A DNA stretch of 64,000 bases, taken from positions 1 to 64,000 of the forward strand of contig JADIYJ010000008.1 of assembly GCA_016705325.1 (NCBI GenBank), given 5' to 3'. Origin of the DNA: Pseudomonadota bacterium. GTDB taxonomy: Bacteria; Pseudomonadota; Gammaproteobacteria; Steroidobacterales; Steroidobacteraceae. Within the stretch, counting starts at the first letter, position 1; each line of letters opens with the position of its first letter. Shown piece after piece: positions 51,915-59,847 of the stretch. The position numbers were made by a program, and so were the translations under genes. The notes under the pieces were generated by a model that had not been told where the DNA came from, ran no database searches, and was given only the letters and a program-made list of their open reading frames with translations.

Positions 51915-52543
51915 ATCCCCGGCTGCTCCGCACCCTGCTGCTGGCAACGGCGGCGTTTCTCGCGGCGCTGCTCGGCGCGCGCGCCTTGCTGCCCGACCGC
52001 GCCGCGCCGCCAGTGCTCGAACGCGCCGTGTGGCTGCCAGACGGCCCGCCGTTGCCCGAGGTCGCTTTCGTCGACGAAGCCGGCGCTCCGTTTGATGCCC
52101 GACGCTTGCAGGGCCGCTGGACGTATGTGTTCTTCGGCTTCGCCTCGTGCCCCGACATCTGCCCGACGACGCTGGCGACGCTCGCCTCGGTGCGAAGCTC
52201 GTTGCGCGACCTGCCGACCGAGCTGCAGCCTGAGGTACTGCTGGTGACGGTGGACCCGTCGCGGGACGACGCAACGAGGCTGGCGCCGTACGTTCGTCAT
52301 TTCGACCCCGCCTTCCACGCCGTCACGGGCAATGAGGCCGGTCTTGCCCGATTGGCCAGTGTGCTCGGAGCCGCGTATGCGCGTGTGCCCCTGGCAGGCG
52401 GTGGTTACACGATGGACCACACGTCCAGCCTGTTCCTGCTGGGCGCCGACGGCAGGCTCGTCGCGACTTCTGGCTCGCCGCACGACGCGGAGGTCATTGC
52501 GCGTGACTATCGAGCGCTGGTCGCGCGCGGCATGGCCCATTGA
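51911..52543 (+). CDS. SCO1/SenC-family copper chaperone (second copy)
   Basis: A 210-residue protein with an N-terminal membrane anchor (about 7-26) and an SCO domain with CPDIC in FGFASCPDICPTTLATLASV and a conserved His in TMDHTSSLFLL. This is the classical SCO architecture, unlike the C-terminally anchored copy earlier in the operon. It should assist copper insertion into subunit II. Start is GTG at 51911, overlapping the hemerythrin stop. It appears to be the last gene of the operon. Confidence 0.9.
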   Translation: MNPRLLRTLLLATAAFLAALLGARALLPDRAAPPVLERAVWLPDGPPLPEVAFVDEAGAPFDARRLQGRWTYVFFGFASCPDICPTTLATLASVRSSLRDLPTELQPEVLLVTVDPSRDDATRLAPYVRHFDPAFHAVTGNEAGLARLASVLGAAYARVPLAGGGYTMDHTSSLFLLGADGRLVATSGSPHDAEVIARDYRALVARGMAH

Positions 52544-52588
52544 CCGTTCCGGGCCGCGCATTCCTGCGGCCCTGCGGTTAGTCTCTGC

Positions 52589-54379
52589 ATGATGAATTGC
52601 GTCAACCCCTGCGGGCTGCGTGCCGGCCTGGTCATTCTTTTCACTGTCGTGCACTTGTCCGCCGCATCCGCCGCATCCGCGGCGAGCCGCAGTGAGCTCG
52701 CCACCATCGCCGAGCGATCCGCATTCACGCGTACTGGTCGCTACGATGAAGTGGAGAAATTGTGCGCCGCCTTTGCCGCGCGATGGCCTGACAGGGCGCG
52801 ATGCTTCGAGTTCGGGCGTTCAGCCGAGGACCGCCCGTTGCTCGCGGTCGCCGTGTCGGACGACGGCGTCCTCGACCCGGAGTCCGTGCGTGCGCGCCAG
52901 CGACCGGTCGTACTTTTTCAGGGCGGGATTCATGCGGGCGAGATCGACGGCAAGGACGCGGGTTTCATCGCGCTGCGCGAACTGCTCGAAGGGCGCGAAA
53001 ATCGCGGCGCACTGGCGCGTGCGACGGTGCTGTTCGTGCCGGTCTTCAACGTCGATGGCCACGAGAGGTTCGGTGCATGGAACCGGCCCAACCAGCGCGG
53101 CCCGCAGGCCATGGGGTGGCGCGCGACCGCGCAGAACCTCAATCTCAATCGTGACTACACCAAGGCCGATGCGCCGGAGATGCGCGCCCTGCTCGGACTC
53201 CTGAACGCCTGGGATCCGATCCTGTACACGGATCTGCACGTCACGGACGGTGCCGAGCTGCGCGAGGACCTGTCCGTCGAGGTCGAGCCCGGCCACGGCT
53301 GGGATCTCGACCTCGGTCACACGGGATACGCACTGCGCGACGAGGTGCTGGCCCGGCTGCAGCGCAAGGGCTTCCACGCGTTGCCGTTCTATCCCGAGTT
53401 CGTCCGCGCCGACGACCCGGAATCCGGCCTGGCCGCGGATGTGCGCTCACCCCGTTTCAGTCTCAGCTATTGGGCCACGCGCAACCGCTTCGGCGCCCTG
53501 GTCGAGACCCACTCGTGGCAGGAGTATCCGCGACGCGTCGCCGCCACGCGCGAGACCATTCATGCCATGGTTGAACTCGCTGCGCGCGACGGTGCGCAGT
53601 GGCTCGTGGCAGCGCGCGCGGCCGATGAGCGCGCACGCCAGCTCGGTGGCAAGCCGGTCGCGCTGAGCTTCAGGAATACGGATGCCGTGCGGACCGTCGA
53701 GCTGCGCGGGTATGAATACACGCGGGAGCATTCCTCCGTCTCGGGGCAGCCGTGGATACGCTACGACTCCACCAGGCCCACGGTCTGGCGGCTGCCGTTG
53801 CGGCATGAGGTGCAGCCAGCGCTGACCGTGACGGCACCGGCCACCGGCTATTTCGTGCCGAGCGCGCATGCCGCGTGGATGTCGGAAAAGCTGGCTCTGC
53901 ACGGCATCGAGTTCCAGCGTGTCACTGCGCCACAGCCGGCCAGCTCCGTGCAGACGTTCCGTGCCGACAGGGCGACGATTGCCGCAGGGACTTTCGAGGG
54001 TCGATCACTGGTGACGGTCGACGGCGCCTGGCGCGATGAAAAGCGCGACATCGGACCCGGCGCGCTGTTCGTGCCGATTGCGCAGCCGAAGGCACGGCTG
54101 CTCATGTCGCTGCTGGAGCCGCAGGCACCCGATTCTTTCGTGTCGTGGGGTTACTTCAGTGCGGCCTTCGAACGCAAGGAGTACATGGAAAATTACGTCA
54201 CCGAGGCCGTCGCGCGGCAGATGCTGTCGCAGGACCCGGCGCTCAAGACGGAGTTCGAGCGGCGATTGCGCGAGGATGCTGCATTTGCGGGCAGCCCGGA
54301 CGCGCGCCTCGACTTCTTCTATCGTCGCCATCCTTCCTGGGACGAGCGCTACGGTCTCTACCCCGTCTATCGTCAATGA
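52589..54379 (+). CDS. Exported M14-family zinc carboxypeptidase
   Basis: A 596-residue protein with a signal peptide (about 1-33). The M14 zinc-binding HxxE is in FQGGIHAGEIDGKDAGF and the third ligand His in YTDLHVTDG. Further family features are NVDGHERFGAWNRPNQRGP and a likely catalytic Glu in ALVETHSWQEYPRR. The C-terminal 250 residues form a beta-rich accessory domain. It probably trims peptides or muropeptides in the periplasm. It follows the SCO gene by 45 bases but lacks an obvious link to respiration. Confidence 0.88.
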   Translation: MMNCVNPCGLRAGLVILFTVVHLSAASAASAASRSELATIAERSAFTRTGRYDEVEKLCAAFAARWPDRARCFEFGRSAEDRPLLAVAVSDDGVLDPESVRARQRPVVLFQGGIHAGEIDGKDAGFIALRELLEGRENRGALARATVLFVPVFNVDGHERFGAWNRPNQRGPQAMGWRATAQNLNLNRDYTKADAPEMRALLGLLNAWDPILYTDLHVTDGAELREDLSVEVEPGHGWDLDLGHTGYALRDEVLARLQRKGFHALPFYPEFVRADDPESGLAADVRSPRFSLSYWATRNRFGALVETHSWQEYPRRVAATRETIHAMVELAARDGAQWLVAARAADERARQLGGKPVALSFRNTDAVRTVELRGYEYTREHSSVSGQPWIRYDSTRPTVWRLPLRHEVQPALTVTAPATGYFVPSAHAAWMSEKLALHGIEFQRVTAPQPASSVQTFRADRATIAAGTFEGRSLVTVDGAWRDEKRDIGPGALFVPIAQPKARLLMSLLEPQAPDSFVSWGYFSAAFERKEYMENYVTEAVARQMLSQDPALKTEFERRLREDAAFAGSPDARLDFFYRRHPSWDERYGLYPVYRQ

Positions 54380-54468
54380 CGAGCGGTGTGCGGCGGTTGC
54401 TGCCGTGTCGATCGGGGCTTCGCGACGGGCCATCCCGGCTTCGAACGACCCTGGCAGGAGTGACGTTC

Positions 54469-54771
54469 ATGAAACGCATGCTTATCGCCCTCATCGCATC
54501 AGGTGTCACTGTTCCAGCCCTCGGCACCGATGCCAGCGCCTCGATCGGGATCAGCCAACCCGGTCTTTACGGCCAGATCAACATCGGCGACTTGCCGCGA
54601 CCTGCCGTGATCTACGCCCAGTCGGCCTATTTTGTGCGCGAGGACTGGTACCAGGCCCGGTACGTGCCGCGTTACGCGAAGCAGGAGCAGTACGCTCGCG
54701 GCGAGAGCGATGGTCACGGTTTGAAGCACGGACAAGGCAAGGACAAAGGCCACGATGGCGGCGACCGTTGA
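54469..54771 (+). CDS. Small exported protein, shortened relative of a conserved periplasmic family
   Basis: A 100-residue protein with a signal peptide (about 1-24) followed by IGISQPGLYGQINIGDLPRP and FVREDWYQARYVPRY, then a Lys/Gly/His-rich tail. The two blocks occur in proteobacterial periplasmic proteins of unknown function, where I recall a longer middle section with VPPGHARxW between them. That part is absent here, so the gene may be an internally deleted copy. Start is ATG at 54469. Confidence 0.55.
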   Translation: MKRMLIALIASGVTVPALGTDASASIGISQPGLYGQINIGDLPRPAVIYAQSAYFVREDWYQARYVPRYAKQEQYARGESDGHGLKHGQGKDKGHDGGDR

Positions 54772-54857
54772 CCGCTGCGCCGGTGCCACGGGCAGACCGG
54801 CAACGTCGAGCACTGCAGACTGAGTGAGCCTCGCGCCGGGAAGTTGACTTCGATTCT

Positions 54858-57671
54858 CTATCCGGCCGCCGAGCGCGGCCAGAGTTCCGCTGCGCGAAAA
54901 CGCCCGGTCGCGGTGAGGTCGGCCTGTGCGCCGCGCTCCGCTGCCCGCAGCTCGGCGCGTCGTGCCATGAACGGTGTCTGCGCCACGACATCGAGCGGGC
55001 TCGAACTTGCAAACAGGAATCCCTGACCCGCGACGCAGCCCAGGTCCAGCAGGGTCTCCACCTGGTTTTCGTTCTCGATGCCTTCGGCGACCGTCTCCAG
55101 GCCGAGTGTCGTTGCCAGCATCACCACAGCGCGGGCGAGTTCCGGACCGCCGTCGTGCTCAGTCAGCCGGCTCACGAATGCGCGATCGATCTTCAGGATG
55201 TCGATCGGGAAGCGGTGCAGGTAGGAGAGCGACGAATAGCCCATGCCGAAGTCGTCGATCGCGAGACGCACACCCAGCGCCTTCAGCTCACGGAAGCGTT
55301 CCAGGTTGACCTCGGTGTTCTGCATGATCGTGCTCTCGGTGAGCTCGATCACGAGATTGGCGGCATCGAGGCCGGAAGCCTTGAGCGCATGGCGTACGTC
55401 CGCGACCAGGTCGCCCTGCTGCAGGTGACGTCCCGAGATGTTGACCGCCACACGCAGGCCGGTGCCGGCCTCGACGGAATCGCTCCACGCGCGGATCTGC
55501 GTGCACGCGTCAACCAGGACGCGACGACCCAGTTCGACGATCCGGCCGGTTTCCTCGGCAATCGAAATGAACGAGTTCGGCATGACGATGCCCCGCTGCG
55601 GGTGGTTCCACCGCACCAGCGCCTCCACGCCCAGCAACTCGCGGCTCGTCAGGTCGACGACCGGCTGGAACTCGACGAAGAACTCGTTGCGCGCAAGCGC
55701 CAGGTCGATGTCCTGCTCCAGTCGCAGGCGGTCGTGCAATTGTTCCTGCATGTGCGGCTGGAACAGCACGCAGCGCGCCTTGCCGGCGGACTTCGCGTTG
55801 TACATGGCGATGTCAGCCTTGCGCAGCAGCTGCTCGGCGTCGTCACCGGGCTGCGAGCAGGCCGCACCGATGCTCGCCGTGGCGTCGGTCTCCCTGCCGT
55901 CCACGAGCAGCGGTCGGTTGAACGCCTCGGTGATCGGCACGGCGATGCGCTCGACGTCCGTGTCGCTGCGAATGCCTTCCAGCAGGATCGCAAACTCGTC
56001 GCCACCGAGGCGGGCCACGGTGTCGGATGGCCGGGTCGACTTGACCAGTCGTTGCGCCGCCGCCTGCAACAGGCGGTCGCCGGCGTCGTGTCCGAGCGAG
56101 TCGTTGACATTCTTGAAGTTGTCGAGGTCGAGGAACATGACGGCGACTCGCTGCTGCGACCGTTGCGCCAGCGTCAGCGCGTGCTCGACCCGGTTCCAGA
56201 AGAGGCTGCGATTCGCGAGCAGCGTCAGCGGATCATGGAACGCCAGCTTGCGCAGCTGCTCTTCCAACGCCTTGCGCTCGGTGACGTCGCGGAAGTTCAA
56301 GGCCAGCCCGGCAATGGCCGGGTCGTCCATCAGGTTGCTGCCGACGCACTCAAGGGTGCTGCGCCGTTCGCCTGATTCAACGATCAATTCTATCGGTCCG
56401 ACGACCCGGCCATGCGTTGCCGACACCTCGGCGAGGAATGCAGCCAGCCGCTCACTGTCGCCATCGACCCAGCGATCGAGGAGATTACGTCCGACCATGT
56501 CGTCCGGATGGGTCGCAAAAGTGCGTTCGGCCGCTGGCGAGGCGAATTGCAGCATTCCCTCGGCGCTGGTGATCATGATCACGTCGGAGGCGTTCTTGAT
56601 CAGGGAAGCGTAGCGGGCCTCGACGATGTCGGCCGCACGCCGTTCGCGCAGCAGTGCCTCGTCGCGCGAGAGCACGCCCTGGCGCAGCATGACCAGCGAA
56701 GTCAGCGCAAAGATGATGACGGTCATCGTGTTCACGGGGCTGGCGGCCGTGCTGCGCTCGACGTACACCAGCACCAGAAACGACACCATCATGGCGATGT
56801 ACGGCATTCCCTCGATGAGCACGACGCTGAACGCATTCGGCGCGCGGCGCACGCCAGGGCTGCCACGCAACTGCTCGCGCGCGGCGGCCGCAAGCCAGAC
56901 GTAGCAGGACAGGTAGATGACGTCCGAAACGCCGCCCGGGATGTAGCTGCCGTCCACCTTCGACATCGCCCAGACGATGTCGGCCAGGGACATCGACGAG
57001 AAGCCGAGCGTGAGCAGCATCAGGGCCCGGCGCCGGATGGGCGTGGCGCCCGAGTGCATCAGCAGCACGCCGCAGGCCAGCAGCATGAGGCAGTTGAGGG
57101 CGATGTAGCTCTGCGCCAGCGCGTACTTGAGCACGTCCGGGTCGCGTTGGGCTGCGGCTGTCGGCGCAATCACGAAGAACCAGAAGAATGCGCCGAACCC
57201 CAGCATGAGGATGGCGGTGTCGAGCCCGAGCCGGGCCCATTGCACGCGTACGGCGGCAGTGCGGATCACGGTCAGCACCGCGGCGAGAACCAGCGGGTAG
57301 AAGCCCAGGAAGAATACGTCGCCGATCGACGGGAACGGGTCGATCCCGTACAGCCAGTAGGTCGAATGCAGCAGGTTGCCTGTGCTGTAGGAGGCCAGCG
57401 CAGCCGTGAGGAGCCACCAGGTGCGGCGCGCGCCCGGGTCCGCGGAGCCGCGCGCGGCAGCCCCGGTCAGGATGGCCACGCCGATGCTTGCTATCGAATC
57501 GGAATACAGGTTGAAAACATCGAGCCACGGCCAGGCACGACCGTCGACCAGGATCAGTACGATGGCGAGCGCGATGTAGACGAACAGGCCGACGGCAACG
57601 GCACCGGTCCAGCCGGCGCTGAATCGTTCACGCTTCGTCACGCCATCGGTCGTTGGCCACTGTGGGGACAT
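54858..57671 (-). CDS. Multi-helix PAS-GGDEF-EAL cyclic di-GMP protein
   Basis: A 937-residue protein. Residues about 1-310 contain nine to ten transmembrane helices, a MASE-like sensor. A PAS domain follows (about 365-485). The GGDEF domain (about 495-655) has intact RLGGDEF, with RPSD upstream fitting the I-site. The EAL domain (about 670-920) has intact VEALVRWNHP, DDFGMGYSSL and AEGIENENQ. Both making and breaking cyclic di-GMP are possible. The start at 57671 avoids 17 unlikely upstream codons. A perfect CRP-type site lies 110 bases upstream. Confidence 0.9.
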   Translation of the reverse strand: MSPQWPTTDGVTKRERFSAGWTGAVAVGLFVYIALAIVLILVDGRAWPWLDVFNLYSDSIASIGVAILTGAAARGSADPGARRTWWLLTAALASYSTGNLLHSTYWLYGIDPFPSIGDVFFLGFYPLVLAAVLTVIRTAAVRVQWARLGLDTAILMLGFGAFFWFFVIAPTAAAQRDPDVLKYALAQSYIALNCLMLLACGVLLMHSGATPIRRRALMLLTLGFSSMSLADIVWAMSKVDGSYIPGGVSDVIYLSCYVWLAAAAREQLRGSPGVRRAPNAFSVVLIEGMPYIAMMVSFLVLVYVERSTAASPVNTMTVIIFALTSLVMLRQGVLSRDEALLRERRAADIVEARYASLIKNASDVIMITSAEGMLQFASPAAERTFATHPDDMVGRNLLDRWVDGDSERLAAFLAEVSATHGRVVGPIELIVESGERRSTLECVGSNLMDDPAIAGLALNFRDVTERKALEEQLRKLAFHDPLTLLANRSLFWNRVEHALTLAQRSQQRVAVMFLDLDNFKNVNDSLGHDAGDRLLQAAAQRLVKSTRPSDTVARLGGDEFAILLEGIRSDTDVERIAVPITEAFNRPLLVDGRETDATASIGAACSQPGDDAEQLLRKADIAMYNAKSAGKARCVLFQPHMQEQLHDRLRLEQDIDLALARNEFFVEFQPVVDLTSRELLGVEALVRWNHPQRGIVMPNSFISIAEETGRIVELGRRVLVDACTQIRAWSDSVEAGTGLRVAVNISGRHLQQGDLVADVRHALKASGLDAANLVIELTESTIMQNTEVNLERFRELKALGVRLAIDDFGMGYSSLSYLHRFPIDILKIDRAFVSRLTEHDGGPELARAVVMLATTLGLETVAEGIENENQVETLLDLGCVAGQGFLFASSSPLDVVAQTPFMARRAELRAAERGAQADLTATGRFRAAELWPRSAAG

Positions 57672-58091
57672 ATTGCTCGGCTCGCGTCTCCCATACGCGG
57701 TGGCCTCGTAGATTTGCTGCATCTAGCCTCATGGGTCCGGGCGTGGTCTGTGACCGCCGTACGAATATGTCAGCCTCGACTGTGACGCAGTTCACAGGTC
57801 GAGCTGCCTCCACGCAGCGCCGGTCGCCACCGATGATCGAGGGACCGATGCGCGCAGGGCCGGTGATTCCAGCAGAGATGCGGCGGCAAGCCTCAAAGAC
57901 CGTCGTCGCGTCGGTGCGAAATGTGAAACTGATGCAGCTCTTCGGTTCATTGCTATGTCAAATTTCCTGCGGACTGTGGCAGGCTACCGACCGCCTCGAC
58001 ACACGCCGGCGCGATTGCCGGGCGGCCCCGGGGCAGCGACTCTCTCCCAGGAGCGACGGAAGACATGCTGTATTGGCGCAGGAATAGCGGT
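57672..58091. other. Divergent intergenic region between GGDEF-EAL and PBP7 genes
   Basis: About 420 bases with no convincing gene. It holds CTGTGAC (57748-57754) and ACGAATATGTCAG (57761-57773), also seen near 3510, and a CRP-type palindrome at 57781-57796. Promoters for both divergent genes should lie here. Confidence 0.5.
57781..57796. promoter_or_regulatory. Perfect CRP-type binding site
   Basis: TGTGACGCAGTTCACA matches TGTGA-N6-TCACA exactly, and the flanking C and G extend the palindrome to CTGTGA-N6-TCACAG. It is 110 bases upstream of the GGDEF-EAL start and 296 upstream of PBP7. A CRP/Vfr/Clp-family regulator should bind; Clp of xanthomonads is itself controlled by cyclic di-GMP. 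Confidence 0.65.
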
Positions 58092-58931
58092 ATGAAAACG
58101 CTGACGAGTGTCATGCTGACCGTGTTCACACCCCTGGCCGCGCTGGCGGCCACGCAGGCGTCCGTGGCGCCGAAGACGATCCCCGAAGTTCGCTCCCACG
58201 CCTACTACATCCTCGATGAGTCAGCCTCGTCGGTGCTTGCGGCGCGCAATGAACACATTGCCGTTCCAATTGCCTCGATCACCAAGCTGATGACTGCCCT
58301 GGTCGTGCTTGAGGCCGGCCAGCCGATGGACCAGGTGGTGACCATCAACGCCGATGACGTGCGTGGTACCGCCGGCAATGGTTCGCGCCTCGCGGCAGGG
58401 CACAAGCTGAGCCGGCAGGACCTGCTGCATCTGGCGCTGATGTCGTCCGAGAACCGCGCCGCGTACGCGCTGTGCCGATCCTATCCACGCGGCCTGCGTG
58501 CCTGCGTGCAGGCCATGAACAGGAAAGCCGCGGCGCTCGGCATGAGCACGGCGCACTTCGTCGAGCCCACGGGATTGTCGAGCCGCAACGTGGCGAGCCC
58601 CGAGGACCTGGCCAAACTGGTGCTGGCGGCCGCAGGCAACCGCACGATCAGCGAATATTCGACGTCTGTCCGTCATACCGTGACGGTCGGCCGCCACCTG
58701 CTCGAGTTCCGCAATACCAACCTGCTGGTCGCCAATCCAGCCTGGCAGGTCGACGTGCAGAAGACCGGCTACATCCCGGAAGCCGGACGCTGTCTCGTGA
58801 TGCAGGCCGTGATCGATGGCCGCCCGGTCGTGATGGTCCTGCTCAATTCCTATGGCAAGTACACGCGGATCGCGGACGCCAAGCGGGTCCGGACCTGGCT
58901 CGAGGCGCGGAGCTGGGTCGCCGCGCTCTAG
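58092..58931 (+). CDS. pbpG: D-alanyl-D-alanine endopeptidase, PBP7-like (S11)
   Basis: A 279-residue periplasmic penicillin-binding protein with a signal peptide (about 1-20). The S11 motifs are complete: SITK (SxxK), SSEN (SxN) and KTG in DVQKTGYIPEAGRCLVM. Length fits PBP7/PbpG rather than the longer PBP5/6. It cleaves peptide cross-links in peptidoglycan. ATG at 58092 is preferred because the signal peptide begins there; ATG at 58065 would add nine polar residues. It converges with the next gene, overlapping by four bases. Confidence 0.88.
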   Translation: MKTLTSVMLTVFTPLAALAATQASVAPKTIPEVRSHAYYILDESASSVLAARNEHIAVPIASITKLMTALVVLEAGQPMDQVVTINADDVRGTAGNGSRLAAGHKLSRQDLLHLALMSSENRAAYALCRSYPRGLRACVQAMNRKAAALGMSTAHFVEPTGLSSRNVASPEDLAKLVLAAAGNRTISEYSTSVRHTVTVGRHLLEFRNTNLLVANPAWQVDVQKTGYIPEAGRCLVMQAVIDGRPVVMVLLNSYGKYTRIADAKRVRTWLEARSWVAAL

Positions 58932-59833
58932 GCTTTGTCCCGCAGCAGGTATCCCGGCAGATGGGAGCTGCACGCCATCACGTGCGTGATGGCCTCGCGA
59001 TCGTATTCGTCCCCGGATCGATAGCCCTCGAAGAACGAATGCAGCCGGTCCACGCGTCCGGACATCGCACCGACCGCCTGCAGCCCGATCGCGACGCCGT
59101 AATTCGTAAAGGCGAACTTGACCTCGGGCAAGCCGGGCCCGCGGCAGAAGTAGCCCTCGTCTACCCAGAGCCGGTCGAGCATCCTGAGGCAGCGGTTGCG
59201 CTGCGTGACTGCCCAGTTCTCGTGCGGGAAGAACTGGGTCATCCAGAGCATCATGCCGATGCCGAGATCCTGGTTGATCAGGAGATCCGGGTAGGACCGC
59301 TCCGTGAGCTGGCGCATGTCTGCGATCTGCGGTGCCAGCGCCGCTTCATCGAGCAACCGGTAAGAGACGTAGCCATCGAAGGCGTCGAGCGCGCCGAAAC
59401 CCGCGAAGTCGGGATCGGGCCCGCTCAGGTCCTCGCGCATTTTCCACCACACACCATGTGCCGGGACCACGAACGCCGCGTGCACGTCCCGCGCGAGCTG
59501 GGTCCCCCTGGCCGTGTATTCCGGCACGTACCTCCCGAGGACGGAGAGCGCGTACATCCACATCGCCAGATAGTGGTAGTACTGGCCGCCACGGTCGGGA
59601 GCCTCGCCGATACGCAGGCCGCGGGGCCGGCCGAGCACGCGCTCGACCTCTGCCACGAGGGCGCGCGCCTGCTCCAGGTACTGCGGATCCTTCAGCGTCG
59701 CGTGCAGTGACACCAGCAGCACGACGCCGAACGCGTCGGTCCACAGGTAGCGCAGGCCGTTCGGCCAGATGCGCTCGGCGCGCATCCACGCGAGTCTGTC
59801 GAGCACGTAACCGATGTTGCTGCACACCGCCAC
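58928..59833 (-). CDS. Hypothetical protein with alpha/alpha-toroid (glycosidase-like) appearance
   Basis: A 301-residue soluble protein rich in aromatic residues and helices, with no signal peptide. Segments such as RGGQYYHYLAMWMYALSVLG, FAGFGALDAFDGYVSYRLLD and LLINQDLGIGMMLWMTQFFP recall six-hairpin glycosidase-like folds, but no catalytic signature is recognised. It starts (GTG at 59833) 14 bases after the PCMT/erythromycin-esterase gene stop, so the two are probably co-transcribed. Function is unknown. Confidence 0.6.
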   Translation of the reverse strand: MAVCSNIGYVLDRLAWMRAERIWPNGLRYLWTDAFGVVLLVSLHATLKDPQYLEQARALVAEVERVLGRPRGLRIGEAPDRGGQYYHYLAMWMYALSVLGRYVPEYTARGTQLARDVHAAFVVPAHGVWWKMREDLSGPDPDFAGFGALDAFDGYVSYRLLDEAALAPQIADMRQLTERSYPDLLINQDLGIGMMLWMTQFFPHENWAVTQRNRCLRMLDRLWVDEGYFCRGPGLPEVKFAFTNYGVAIGLQAVGAMSGRVDRLHSFFEGYRSGDEYDREAITHVMACSSHLPGYLLRDKA

Positions 59834-59847
59834 GAACGACTCCGCCG

